A DNA stretch of 64,000 bases from Flavobacterium limi. Its GTDB lineage: Bacteria; Bacteroidota; Bacteroidia; Flavobacteriales; Flavobacteriaceae. A program made the position numbers and the translations under genes. The stretch is taken from assembly GCF_010645075.1 (NCBI RefSeq), contig NZ_JAADZV010000008.1, positions 124,001 through 188,000 on the forward strand. The letters are read 5' to 3'. The notes beneath the pieces are model-generated. The model ran no database searches and was not told the DNA's origin. It worked only from the letters and a program-made list of their open reading frames with translations. Within the stretch, counting starts at the first letter, position 1; each line of letters begins with the position of its first letter. Positions 8,335 to 18,435 of this stretch are shown here, piece by piece.

Positions 8335-11300
8335 ATGAAAAAAAGAATATCAAGGGAGAACTATGGCTCATTTGAAGGAATTAAAAAGAAAACCAAAGTA
8401 ACACTCCTGATTTACTTACTGCTTTCTTTTTCGCTTACTGCGAAAGAAGAAAAGGCTATGAAAATTAACGAAGAGAATGTAGTTTTCAGGGACAAATCTA
8501 AAACTGTAACCATAAAAAAAACGTCTTCTTTTCAGGAAAAAGGAATAACCATTACAGGAAAAGTGACAGACGATAAAGGTCTTGGAATACCTGGAGTTAC
8601 CATTGTGATAAAAGGTAAAAAGACAGGATCAGCAACTGATTTTGACGGAAATTTTAAAATTGAGGATGTACCTGCGAAATCTGTTTTAGTATTTTCTTAC
8701 ATAGGTCTGGTAACACAGGAAGTTGCTGTTGACGGTAAACTGACGCTAAACATCGTAATGAAAGAATCATCTACAGATTTGAATGAAGTTGTTGTAATCG
8801 GTTATGGAAGTACAAAACGAAAGGATTTAACAGGAGCTGTAGCCTCAGTGAGCATGGATGATTTAAAGGATATTCCGGCGACTTCAGTTCTGCAGGCAAT
8901 CGCAGGAAGAATGGCTGGTGTAAACGTAACTATTGCAGATGGATCTCCGGATATGCCCATTAAAGTACGTGTAAGAGGAGGCGGTTCTATTACTCAGGAT
9001 AACTCTCCTTTGTTTATTGTTGACGGTTTTCAGGTAAACAATATAAATGATATTGCACCAGGGGACATAGAGTCAATTGATACACTAAAAGATGCTGCTT
9101 CGACTGCTATTTATGGAGCCCAGGGAGCAAACGGGGTTATTCTAATAACGACTAAATCAGGAAAAGCTGGCAAGACAGAAATTAATATGAATGCCTATAC
9201 AGGCATTAAGAATACTTACAATTTAACAGAAGTATTATCTCCGTATGATTATGTCTATTTTCAAAAAGAACTGGATCCGGGTGCAAATCCTAGTACTTCT
9301 TTTTATAGTATGTATGGAGCCTGGGATGATGTGGATATTTATAAATCTAAAAAAGGTACAGACTGGCAGGAAAAAATTTATGGCAACACCGGAGTTCAGA
9401 AACACTTTGATATTGGGCTTACAGGTGGTGATGCGAGTCTTAAATATAAGGTTAATTATGTTCATGATGACGAAGAGTACATTATGCTTAATTCGGCTTA
9501 CAAAAGAGATTATCTGAGTTTTAACCTGAATAAAAAAATAAGTCCAAAACTAACATTAGATTTTAATCCGAGAATTTCAAATACGGTTATTACCGGACCC
9601 AGCGTTTCCTCCGGAAGCAAACTTAGGGACGGAATTAAATATGCTCCGGTTTACAGCTTAAACGGAGGTCCCGGAAATGCACTGGGAGGAGCAGATGATG
9701 TTACTTCAGCAGAGGCTTTAAGTTCACTGAATGATCCTGTTTACAATATTATTAACGAATATAAAGATCAGAACAGATTTAATGTTACCATCAACACGGG
9801 AATAAACTGGCAGCCAATAAAAGGATTGACGGTCTCTTCTAAAGGAAGTTATGCCGCAAACAGAGACTATACAGATAACATCTGGCTGAATAAAACAGGT
9901 GAGGCAAGTTCTAACGGAGGTCAGCCAGTAGCACGCCGTACAGACACAAAAGGCTACATATGGACGATACAAAATACAGTTTCGTATAATGTTCCTTTTG
10001 TAAATAATACGCATAAACTGGATTTAATGGTCGGGCAGGAAATGTATAATTCGCAGGAAGAAGAAATGCGCAACGATTCAAAGTTTTTCCCTGTAGATTT
10101 TACTGCAAAAGATGTTCTGGCGATGTGGAATTACGGTACTCCACAGCCTACATACACTACTATAAAAGAGCCTTCAAGGACATCTTCGTTTTTCGGGCGT
10201 GCTAATTATACTTTACGTGAACGATATATTTTCACGTTAACAGCCAGATCAGATTCAAAAAATGTATTTTCAGAAGAAAATCGTCAGGGATTCTTCCCCG
10301 GTGCTGCATTTGCATGGAGATTATCAGATGAATCATTTCTTAAAAATACAACGAAATGGCTGTCAAATGCCAAAATGCGTTTGAGTTATGGTGAAGTAGG
10401 AAATGCTAGAGTAGGATCATACTGGAGACAGGAATACGGATTTCAGTCTTCCAGCAGAAATTTATATTACATAAACGACCTGCCGCAAAGTGCCCTTGTT
10501 ACTTCAAATGTATTGAAAAATGAAAATTTGACTTGGGAAACAACAGTATCTTCAAATATAGGACTCGATTTAGGCTTTTTTAATCAGCGCTTAAGAGTAA
10601 CTATTGATGCTTATAAAAATGATACAAAAGACTTAATCCTGGGAGTGGCATTGCCTTCTAATTCAGGTTATGATACACAATACCAAAACATTGGAAGAAC
10701 TTCAAACAAAGGATTGGAAATTACAGCATCAGGGGATATCGTTAAAAATGAAAATTTTATATTATCTGCTAATTTTAATATAGCTTTCAATAAAAATGTT
10801 GTAAAAGAATTAGACGGTTCCAGTGAAATGATCGCCGCTTCCAATTGGGCACCAGCCGTGGGAAGAGATGACTACAGAGCTATCGTAGGACAGCCTGTAG
10901 GATTAATGTACGGATATGTTTCAGACGGATATTATACGTTTGATGACTTTACTTATGATAATGTGCAAAAGAAATGGATTCTGAATCCGGGTGTGGCTGA
11001 TGCTTCAAAAGTAATAACCACTTCAGGAAATTATTTCGGACCAGGGCACATCAAACTTAAAAAATTAAGCGGAGACGGAACGGTAATCACTCCGGATCAG
11101 GACAGAAAAGTAATCGGAAGGGCACAACCTAAACATACCGGAGGATTCTCTATAAGCACGGCTTATAAAGGATTTGATTTGTCAGCCATGTTCAACTGGT
11201 CTTACGGAAATGATATTTATAATGCCAATAAAATAGACAATACCACTTTTAGCGGTTCGAAAAGATACCAAAATATGAGTGCAGAGATGAGTATCCAAAA

Positions 11301-11697
11301 CCGGTTTACAACAATTGACCCGGCAACAGGATACAATATCATGTTTGGTGAATATGCAAATCCTCAACTCTTACAGGAAATCAATCAGGGGAAAAGTTTA
11401 TGGCATCCTCTTTCTAATTCAACCATTTTAACAGACTGGGCAATTGAAGATGGTTCATTTTTACGATTCGGAAGTTTAACAATAGGCTATACGTTGCCTG
11501 AAAGCATTACAAAAGAAGGATTTGTAAAAAATGTACGATGTTATTTTACAGGAAACAATTTAATGATCTGGACCAAATATTCAGGTCAGGATCCTGAGGT
11601 TGACGGTATTCGCAATACGCCATTAACGCCAGGAGTAGACTGGTCTGCTTATCCAAAAGCAAAAACATTCCTTTTTGGGGTTAATGTAACATTTTAA
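8335..11697 (+). CDS. SusC/RagA-type TonB-dependent transporter (pectin locus)
   Basis: A 1120-residue outer-membrane transporter that imports pectin oligosaccharides together with its SusD partner. After a long K-rich signal region (about 1-40) come a carboxypeptidase-D regulatory-like domain (about 60-140, with GVTIVIKGKKTGSATDFDG), the SusC signature LNEVVVIGYGS, a plug domain (about 155-275) and a beta-barrel ending in FGVNVTF. The start at 8335 is chosen because it gives a normal leader; a start at 8269 would add 22 residues encoded by the AACCAACCAA leader. The susD gene follows after 10 bases. Confidence 0.93.
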   Translation: MKKRISRENYGSFEGIKKKTKVTLLIYLLLSFSLTAKEEKAMKINEENVVFRDKSKTVTIKKTSSFQEKGITITGKVTDDKGLGIPGVTIVIKGKKTGSATDFDGNFKIEDVPAKSVLVFSYIGLVTQEVAVDGKLTLNIVMKESSTDLNEVVVIGYGSTKRKDLTGAVASVSMDDLKDIPATSVLQAIAGRMAGVNVTIADGSPDMPIKVRVRGGGSITQDNSPLFIVDGFQVNNINDIAPGDIESIDTLKDAASTAIYGAQGANGVILITTKSGKAGKTEINMNAYTGIKNTYNLTEVLSPYDYVYFQKELDPGANPSTSFYSMYGAWDDVDIYKSKKGTDWQEKIYGNTGVQKHFDIGLTGGDASLKYKVNYVHDDEEYIMLNSAYKRDYLSFNLNKKISPKLTLDFNPRISNTVITGPSVSSGSKLRDGIKYAPVYSLNGGPGNALGGADDVTSAEALSSLNDPVYNIINEYKDQNRFNVTINTGINWQPIKGLTVSSKGSYAANRDYTDNIWLNKTGEASSNGGQPVARRTDTKGYIWTIQNTVSYNVPFVNNTHKLDLMVGQEMYNSQEEEMRNDSKFFPVDFTAKDVLAMWNYGTPQPTYTTIKEPSRTSSFFGRANYTLRERYIFTLTARSDSKNVFSEENRQGFFPGAAFAWRLSDESFLKNTTKWLSNAKMRLSYGEVGNARVGSYWRQEYGFQSSSRNLYYINDLPQSALVTSNVLKNENLTWETTVSSNIGLDLGFFNQRLRVTIDAYKNDTKDLILGVALPSNSGYDTQYQNIGRTSNKGLEITASGDIVKNENFILSANFNIAFNKNVVKELDGSSEMIAASNWAPAVGRDDYRAIVGQPVGLMYGYVSDGYYTFDDFTYDNVQKKWILNPGVADASKVITTSGNYFGPGHIKLKKLSGDGTVITPDQDRKVIGRAQPKHTGGFSISTAYKGFDLSAMFNWSYGNDIYNANKIDNTTFSGSKRYQNMSAEMSIQNRFTTIDPATGYNIMFGEYANPQLLQEINQGKSLWHPLSNSTILTDWAIEDGSFLRFGSLTIGYTLPESITKEGFVKNVRCYFTGNNLMIWTKYSGQDPEVDGIRNTPLTPGVDWSAYPKAKTFLFGVNVTF

Positions 11698-11707
11698 TAA
11701 AAAAGAC

Positions 11708-13729
11708 ATGAAAAAACTATTATACTATTCGGGCCTTATTTTTTTACTGGTTTGTATTTCTTGTGATAAGGATTTTTTAGATACAACTTCACCTTCGAAG
11801 CTGAGTTCTGAGACTGTTTTTAAAACCCAGTCTATGGCAAAAGCTGCAGTCATGGGTGTATATGGAAAGATGACGGACAGTTATATCTACGGTCAGAAAT
11901 TATCAGTTAACTGGCAGGGATTTTCGGATATTGAAACCAATCAGGGATTTACTTCTTCAGCTTATAATTCTACAACCAGTGATCAGGGAGCAGGAAACTT
12001 TTATGATGATCCTTATAATCAGACTACAAAATGGCAGGGATTGTTTCAATTGGCAGAATTAGCTTCATCGTCAGTAGATGGTATCAGAAATTCTCCCATT
12101 CTTGAAAGTAATGCTGCTAAAATGAAACCGTTATTAGGTGAAGCATTAGTGATGCGATCACTAGCTTATTTTGAACTGGTTCGTAACTGGGGCGATGTAC
12201 CCTATAAAGAAGGAACTTCTAAATCTGATTTGTCAAATGTTTACATTGGAAAAGTAGACAGGGATCTTATTTATGCCAGTCTGGTTAAAGATCTGCAGGA
12301 AGCGGTAGATTATTTACCATGGTTGAAAACAGATGCTGAATATTCAAGCGTAGAACGTATCACAAAAGGTTTTGCAAAAGGACTTTTGGCAAGAGTAGCC
12401 CTTTTTGCGGGAGGCTGGTCTTTGCGTGATGGGAATGCATTTCCGGGGAAAGATCTGGAACACCATCCTTCAATTCCTGAGACTGGTAATTACTATGTTG
12501 GAAGAGTTAAAAACTGGAGAGATTATTATCAGATAGCTGCTCTGCAGACTGCCGAAATGCTTGGCAATACAGCAAATCCTCACCGTTTAGATCCTCAATA
12601 TGAAAACATATGGAAAACGGTTTGTGGTTTACAGCAGAATGTGAACAATGAAAATTTGTTTGAAGTAGCGTTTGGTCTTGGAAATAATGGAGACATCGGT
12701 TCTTTGATGGGATACGAAGTGGCAAGTAACAGTAAGTACGGAAGCAGAGGCTTTGGTGGTACTTATGTGGGGTCTCAGGCCTACTATTTTTATTCTTTTA
12801 CTCCGGAAGACAAACGTCGTGATGTGACGCTGAGCTGGCTGAATTATACAAAAGATAATGTTGAAGGTGTGAAAAATGATCCGTTGAGTGTAAATTTTGC
12901 CAAATGGAGAATTTACTGGATGTCAAGCTCTTATTTATCTCTGCATAAAACGGCTAATTCGCGTATTGCAACCGGTGTAAACTGGATTTTGATGCGCTAT
13001 TCGGATATTTATTTGATGTTTGCTGAAGCTGAAAATGCTTTAAATGGAGCAGATGCTGTAAACACAGTTGCAGGAATGTCTCCAAGACAGGCATTAGAAA
13101 AGGTTCGTGAAAGAGCTTTTGGAACAGGATCTTCTAAAATTCAGGCTTATGATTCTGATTTCTTTGAAGCCATTGTCAACGAACGTGCCTGGGAGTTTGG
13201 GTGCGAAGGCATCCGCAAACAGGATCTGGTTCGTTGGGGTTTATTATCTGACAGAATGGAGACGATGAAAAAAACATTGTGTTTGATGCTTGATAATAAA
13301 CAAACGGTAAAGATTTTTGATAAAACGTACCTGCCAACGGATTTTCCTAAAACAGTATATTACAAATTAAAGGACACTGAATACATCGATAAAAGTTCGC
13401 TTAATTATTACACAGAGCTTTCTTCAAGCCCGGGACCGGAGTATAAAAGTGTAAGCTGGTTTCCTAAAAATGCAGAGAAACCTCTTACTGGTACAAATAA
13501 AAATTATATAGACTGGCCGGTAAGGGTTTTATTGGCGGGTACCGGATTGAACAGCAGCTATGATTATTCAGGTTTTTTAAGCACGATGACTAATGGATCT
13601 GAAATTCAAACCAACCTTGCTCAGTTTTCTAAGGGAAATAACAGTTGTAATTACAGACACTTTTTCTCTATTTATTATGAAGACATTTTTGAGTCTAAGG
13701 GCAAAATAACCAACTCATACGGATTTTAA
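11708..13729 (+). CDS. SusD/RagB-type surface glycan-binding lipoprotein (pectin locus)
   Basis: A 673-residue outer-membrane lipoprotein that caps the SusC transporter and captures pectin oligosaccharides. The lipobox ends at Cys19 and is followed by DKD, an acidic stretch fitting surface export of lipoproteins in this phylum. The SusD fold is evident from the N-terminal FLDTTSPSKLSSETVF segment, the LGEALVMRSLAYFELVRNWGDVPY block and the C-terminal RQALEKVRERAFG and NERAWEFGCEGIRKQDLVRWG blocks. It starts 10 bases after susC and is clearly in the same operon. An inverted repeat lies downstream before the next gene. Confidence 0.93.
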   Translation: MKKLLYYSGLIFLLVCISCDKDFLDTTSPSKLSSETVFKTQSMAKAAVMGVYGKMTDSYIYGQKLSVNWQGFSDIETNQGFTSSAYNSTTSDQGAGNFYDDPYNQTTKWQGLFQLAELASSSVDGIRNSPILESNAAKMKPLLGEALVMRSLAYFELVRNWGDVPYKEGTSKSDLSNVYIGKVDRDLIYASLVKDLQEAVDYLPWLKTDAEYSSVERITKGFAKGLLARVALFAGGWSLRDGNAFPGKDLEHHPSIPETGNYYVGRVKNWRDYYQIAALQTAEMLGNTANPHRLDPQYENIWKTVCGLQQNVNNENLFEVAFGLGNNGDIGSLMGYEVASNSKYGSRGFGGTYVGSQAYYFYSFTPEDKRRDVTLSWLNYTKDNVEGVKNDPLSVNFAKWRIYWMSSSYLSLHKTANSRIATGVNWILMRYSDIYLMFAEAENALNGADAVNTVAGMSPRQALEKVRERAFGTGSSKIQAYDSDFFEAIVNERAWEFGCEGIRKQDLVRWGLLSDRMETMKKTLCLMLDNKQTVKIFDKTYLPTDFPKTVYYKLKDTEYIDKSSLNYYTELSSSPGPEYKSVSWFPKNAEKPLTGTNKNYIDWPVRVLLAGTGLNSSYDYSGFLSTMTNGSEIQTNLAQFSKGNNSCNYRHFFSIYYEDIFESKGKITNSYGF

Positions 13730-13752
13730 GTAATGATGCTAATTTAAACTCA

Positions 13753-13847
13753 TTGTATGTAATTATTAAAAACGTCAGTTCGAGTGTTTTTTGTGCAGAG
13801 AAGCGAAAAAAAAATGTATCGAGAACCGTTTTAATAATTACATACAA
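13753..13847. repeat. 95-bp palindromic element between susD and the next gene
   Basis: TTGTATGTAATTATTAAAA (13753-13771) has an exact reverse complement at 13829-13847. The interior contains CGTCAGTTCGAGTG and TATCGAGAA, which also occur in the nested palindrome at 45101-45243. As RNA it would fold into one long hairpin between susD and the downstream lipoprotein gene, where it could trim or attenuate the operon message. Confidence 0.75.
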
Positions 13848-13870
13848 CACACTAATTTAATTTTAATTAT

Positions 13871-15469
13871 ATGAAAAATAAATTATTAATTTTTAAGGTT
13901 TTACTCCTTATTATAACCCTGTTCAGCTGTGAAAAAGATTACAATGACTGGGATGTAGATGCAGATCATGACAGGCTTTTTAAGTCAATTGTTTTTGAAA
14001 CTTCAGCAATTGCACCAACTTTTGTAGAAATAAAATTTACAAAATCAATTTCGGCGACAAAATATGTTTTTGAGTTTAGTAAAGACAATCTGGAGTTTAA
14101 AGAAATTGTAAAAACAGTAGAGCTTTCCGCTAGTAGTTTAGTACCATTTGCAAATTCTTCGGATCAGGCTAAAATAGAATACCGCCAGGTATTTGACGAA
14201 CTTGACGGTACGACAGGTTATTCTGTAAGGATGAAAAGTATTGATGAAGCAACAGGAAAAGAGTCTAAATACAATCAAATCTATTTTTCAACTCCGGCAG
14301 AACAGCTTTTTAAAGGATTTACTGCTGCCTCTACAAGTGTAAGTTTAAACTGGAATATACTGCCTGCAGTACCTAAGGTTACCAATGTAATTTTGTATAA
14401 TGAAACTTCGGTAGTAGTTAAGGATATTGTTTTGACGGACTCACAGAAAAATTCAGGTAAAGTAACATTTGACAATCTGACAAATGGAACAAATTACATA
14501 GCCAAAATTTTTAACGGCACCAATGTTCGTGGAATTTTGAATGTTAAAACTACTGGTCTGGCCAATAGTACCATTTACAATGTACTGCTTACAGATACTG
14601 CAGCCAGTATTGGTACAACTTTGCAAGGTCTTGTTGCTGGCGGTGCTAAAGATATTACAGTAGAGTTTGCTCCGTCAACTGCTTATACTATTGGCGGTGA
14701 TATTACTATACCGACAGGGGTAAATAATATTGCTTTTGTGGGTTCTGCAGACGAAAACGGCCATCTATCAATATTAAACAATACCAGATTTAAAGTTCAG
14801 GATAAAATCAATAACCTGATATTACAGAATTTAGTTACGAGTTCAGCAGGTAATTTCCTGATTGATTTGCCAGTAAAAATTGTCAATGATATACAGATAG
14901 AAGGATGCCATATTATAAACCTAAATTCTATTGTCAGAGTAAGCGGAGCCAGTGTTGTGAATAATATAAATATAAATGACTGCAACATTTCACAAACAGG
15001 AGGTTATGGTATGCTGAATGTAGGTGCAGGAGGAACTGTAAGTTCTATTAATGTTTCAAATTGTACGTTAAAGGAAATCAGTACCCGTTTTGCCGATGTA
15101 AGAGTTAAAACAAACATTAATTTTAAAAATATCACTTGTGTAAACATTACTATGGGAATGGGGCACCTGTGGAATTTTGATAATAATAATCCTGTACAGG
15201 TTTCTGTTCAAAATTGTATTATAGCAGGTCCTAATGGCGGAATGGCACTTAATAGTACGAATGGTACGTATAGCAATATCAGTATTTCATATGCAGGTAA
15301 TTACAAAACCAAAGATTTAACCATCGGTATAAGACCTTTGACCAGTATTGTAGAAGTTCCTTTAAATATTGCCGATTTTTTTGTTGAGCACGCAATTGGA
15401 ATTTTTCGTATCAAATCTGGAATTGGTTTCGCAGGTACCGGAGTTGCAGGAGATCCAAGATGGTTTTAA
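13871..15469 (+). CDS. SusE-position surface lipoprotein, DUF4957/DUF5123-like beta-helix
   Basis: A 532-residue lipoprotein with lipobox ending at the cysteine of LFSCEKD. Residues about 30-220 look like one or two fibronectin-type III domains (ATKYVFEFSKDN, TGYSVRMKS, TNYIAKIF). From about 235 to the end a right-handed parallel beta-helix is suggested by repeated short strands with Asn ladders (NNINFNDC-like units such as INDCNISQTG and SINVSNCTLKEIS). This architecture resembles DUF4957/DUF5123 proteins that sit after susCD in pectin loci and are thought to bind the substrate. No catalytic residues of pectate lyases were recognised, so a glycan-binding role is inferred. Confidence 0.7.
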   Translation: MKNKLLIFKVLLLIITLFSCEKDYNDWDVDADHDRLFKSIVFETSAIAPTFVEIKFTKSISATKYVFEFSKDNLEFKEIVKTVELSASSLVPFANSSDQAKIEYRQVFDELDGTTGYSVRMKSIDEATGKESKYNQIYFSTPAEQLFKGFTAASTSVSLNWNILPAVPKVTNVILYNETSVVVKDIVLTDSQKNSGKVTFDNLTNGTNYIAKIFNGTNVRGILNVKTTGLANSTIYNVLLTDTAASIGTTLQGLVAGGAKDITVEFAPSTAYTIGGDITIPTGVNNIAFVGSADENGHLSILNNTRFKVQDKINNLILQNLVTSSAGNFLIDLPVKIVNDIQIEGCHIINLNSIVRVSGASVVNNININDCNISQTGGYGMLNVGAGGTVSSINVSNCTLKEISTRFADVRVKTNINFKNITCVNITMGMGHLWNFDNNNPVQVSVQNCIIAGPNGGMALNSTNGTYSNISISYAGNYKTKDLTIGIRPLTSIVEVPLNIADFFVEHAIGIFRIKSGIGFAGTGVAGDPRWF

Positions 15470-15664
15470 ACCAATATCTTTTTATGACTGTCCGTTAGGC
15501 AATGTAATTTTTAACCGCAAATTAGTTAAGAATAATATTCTATTTGGTTATAAAATATTTAAGTTTGGTAATATCCGTGGAAAATAAAGATTTATAGTAA
15601 AATAGCGGATGGTCATATAAAAGAGTATCAGTTTATTGAGGTTTATAATTAAATAATATAATTT

Positions 15665-17227
15665 ATGAAAAATACAATAATTTTAATTTGTTCGCTTTTT
15701 CTGTTTTCCTGTTCTTCAGATGATATCAAAAAACCGACTCAGGTAAAAACAATTGTCATCAGTGGAGACAATACGCTGAATGGTACACCTAAACAGCTAA
15801 CAGTGGTTATACAGCCAAATGATGCCGTGAATAAAGAGGTAACCTGGAGTGTTTCTGATCCCGCAATTGCCGCAATTACAGAAACAGGTCTTTTGACAGG
15901 TATAAAAAACGGAACTGTAAAAGTTACTGCCACGGCAAAAGACGGCTCTGGTGTAACTGCCGAAAAAACCTATACCGTTTCCGGAATAACAGAACCAACA
16001 ATATTTGTTGAGAGTGTTTCTATACCGGCAGCTACTATAACCAATGGTCAGCCCCTACAATTAACAGTTCAGGTAGCTCCTGCAAATGCAACCAATAAAA
16101 CATTGACATGGAGTACTTCAAGTCAGGCAATGGCTACAATTAGTCAGGAGGGATTGTTAACTCCTAAACTCAATGGCACTGTTGTCGTAACGGCAACAAC
16201 AACAGACGGAAGCGGAAAAAGCACCCAGATTGAAATTACGGTTTCCGGTGTTACGGCAGTTTACAATACAGCAGTCAGATCCGAAAGCATTCTGATTTGG
16301 CAAAGAAGCAATGGAGGATGGGGGAAAGCGGTTGCTGATTTAAATCTGTATAATACTGAACAGACGGCACAGCAAAAAGCTACAGCTCTGGCTTCAAAAA
16401 ACAATACCGATACGACTATAGATAACGGGCATGTCGTAACAGAACTAAGATGGCTGTTAGCCGATTACAAAACAACAAACAATCCGAATTATTTACTGGC
16501 TGCAGAAAAAGCAATTGACTGGTTGTTTCTTGCTCAGTATGCCAATGGAGGCTGGCCTCAATATTACCCGGATAAAAGTGGTTACAGACATCAAATTACC
16601 TATAATGACGGAGCAATTGCAAATGTTATGAATGTAATGTGGGATATTATTAAAGGCAAAAATAATTTAGAACTCGTAAATCCGAAGTACAAAGACAAGG
16701 CGGTAACTTCATTCAATAAAGGGATTGATATCATTTTGCAGACTCAGATTACTTATAAAGGCAAAAAAACGGTTTGGTGTGCACAACACGATGAGGTTAC
16801 TCTAAAGCCGGCATTAGCCAGAGCATACGAACTGCCTACTTTCAGTGGTTCTGAATCGGTGGGAATTGTACGTGTTCTCATGCTTGTAGAGCAGCCATCA
16901 GCAGATGTAAAACAAGCTGTAAAAGATGCTGTTGAATGGTTTAACGGCGCTAAACTTTTTGATATAGCGACCAAAAAAATAACCGATTCCTCTCAGCCTT
17001 CAGGTCAGGATGTTATCGTTGTTGCTTCTCCGGGAAGCGTACTTTGGGCAAGATTTTATGATTTGGAAAATAATCTTCCTTTATTCTGCGGAAGGGATGG
17101 AATTCCAAAAAAGACTTTAGCAGAAATTGAAAATGAAAGAAGAGTAGGATACTCCTGGTACGGCAACTGGCCAAATGGCTTAATAGGTTCAGAGTACAGC
17201 AATTGGAAAGCTAAACATGGTTTATAG
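15665..17227 (+). CDS. PL10 pectate lyase lipoprotein with two Ig-like domains
   Basis: A 520-residue lipoprotein; the lipobox ends at Cys16 (LFSCSSDD), again followed by acids that fit surface exposure. Two bacterial Ig-like (BIG2) domains cover about 25-107 and 113-197, each with the AIAAITETGLLTG or AMATISQEGLLTP signature. The PL10 catalytic domain covers about 205-520, recognised by RSNGGWGKAV, NGGWPQYYPD, ITYNDGAIANVM and ARAYELPTFSGSESVGI. PL10 enzymes cut demethylated homogalacturonan by calcium-dependent beta-elimination. The neighbour CE8 methylesterase would prepare its substrate. The Ig domains probably act as spacers from the membrane. Confidence 0.92.
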   Translation: MKNTIILICSLFLFSCSSDDIKKPTQVKTIVISGDNTLNGTPKQLTVVIQPNDAVNKEVTWSVSDPAIAAITETGLLTGIKNGTVKVTATAKDGSGVTAEKTYTVSGITEPTIFVESVSIPAATITNGQPLQLTVQVAPANATNKTLTWSTSSQAMATISQEGLLTPKLNGTVVVTATTTDGSGKSTQIEITVSGVTAVYNTAVRSESILIWQRSNGGWGKAVADLNLYNTEQTAQQKATALASKNNTDTTIDNGHVVTELRWLLADYKTTNNPNYLLAAEKAIDWLFLAQYANGGWPQYYPDKSGYRHQITYNDGAIANVMNVMWDIIKGKNNLELVNPKYKDKAVTSFNKGIDIILQTQITYKGKKTVWCAQHDEVTLKPALARAYELPTFSGSESVGIVRVLMLVEQPSADVKQAVKDAVEWFNGAKLFDIATKKITDSSQPSGQDVIVVASPGSVLWARFYDLENNLPLFCGRDGIPKKTLAEIENERRVGYSWYGNWPNGLIGSEYSNWKAKHGL

Positions 17228-17346
17228 AATAGTTATTTGATAGTTAACTATATTTGGTTATGTCAGGGGTTGAGATGTCTTTTTCAGACAGGTAAATTTC
17301 AGCCCTTGATTTTTTTAAGAATACGAATGATAAATAAATATAAAGA

Positions 17347-18360
17347 ATGATTTTAAGTTTTTTAATGGCCTCTGTGTTTTTTATGAGCAGCTCATCACAT
17401 GATAATCCAAAACCGATAGTAAGTAAAAATGATCCAATAGAAAAAGTCAAATCATATGATATTGTAGTGGCTGCAGATGGAACAGCCGATTTTAAAACGG
17501 TTCAGGAAGCCATTTCGTCAGTTGCTTCCTTAAAAAATAAAGAGACTAAAATTTTCATTAAAAACGGTACTTACAAAGAAAAGCTCGAAGTACCGAAAGA
17601 TAAAAACCACATTACCTTAATTGGCGAAAGCAAAGAGAAAGTCATTCTTACTTATGATGATTATGCTTCTAAAAAAAATAGTGAAGGTAAGGATATCGGA
17701 ACTTCAGGATCGGCCAGTTTTATTGTGACCGCAAATGACTTTAAAGCCAGAAATATTACTTTTGAAAACGCATCAGGTCCCGTGGGTCAGGCTGTAGCGG
17801 TCCGCATTGACGGTGACAGGGTGATTTTTGATAATTGTAAGTTTTTAGGTTTTCAGGATACGCTGTATCCTCGTGACACTGCCAGCAGGCAATATTATAA
17901 AAACTGTTACATAGAAGGAACAACCGATTTTATCTTTGGTGCATCAACTGCCGTTTTTGATGGATGTGAAATTTTTGCAAAAGCAGGAGGTTCTTACATT
18001 ACAGCTGCGAGTACTCCCGAAACCAATCCTTATGGCTTGGTATTTCTGAATTGTAAACTGACAACCAATGCACCCAATAATTCTTATTATTTAGGAAGAC
18101 CATGGAGAAACTATGCTAAAACAGTTTTTGTTAAATGCGAAATGGGACCACACATTAAAGCCGAGGGCTGGCATAACTGGGGAAAAAAAGAAGCTGAAGC
18201 AACTACTTTTTATGCAGAATATCTGTCGACTGGTATTGGTGCAAATACCAGTTCCCGTGTAGGCTGGTCTCATTTTCTGACTTCTGAACAATTTAAGAAA
18301 GATTATACACTTAAAGCCATTTTTAAAGACTGGACTCCGGTTTTGGAATTTAATAATTAA
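17347..18360 (+). CDS. CE8 pectin methylesterase
   Basis: A 337-residue pectinesterase that removes methyl esters from homogalacturonan, giving substrate for the PL10 lyase encoded just upstream. The beta-helix family motifs are complete: Asp171 in QDTLY, Asp194 in DFIFG and Arg251 in LGRPW, with the conserved Gln in GPVGQAVA. The N-terminus (MILSFLMASVFFMSSSS) is hydrophobic but lacks the usual basic residues of a signal peptide. An out-of-frame ATG 20 bases upstream encodes MINKYKE before a stop, hinting that a one-base change has shortened the leader. The position in the locus supports export, but the leader is odd. Confidence 0.92.
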   Translation: MILSFLMASVFFMSSSSHDNPKPIVSKNDPIEKVKSYDIVVAADGTADFKTVQEAISSVASLKNKETKIFIKNGTYKEKLEVPKDKNHITLIGESKEKVILTYDDYASKKNSEGKDIGTSGSASFIVTANDFKARNITFENASGPVGQAVAVRIDGDRVIFDNCKFLGFQDTLYPRDTASRQYYKNCYIEGTTDFIFGASTAVFDGCEIFAKAGGSYITAASTPETNPYGLVFLNCKLTTNAPNNSYYLGRPWRNYAKTVFVKCEMGPHIKAEGWHNWGKKEAEATTFYAEYLSTGIGANTSSRVGWSHFLTSEQFKKDYTLKAIFKDWTPVLEFNN

Positions 18361-18435
18361 TAACCACTTAAGCCGTAAATTATTGGTTTTCCAAAAGAAT
18401 GGAGAAATCAACGGTTTTGTATTAAATAAAAAAGA

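Noticed and set aside
15369..15587. 72-codon frame overlapping the end of the beta-helix lipoprotein gene
   Set aside because: It is in another frame of a real gene, with no recognisable protein.
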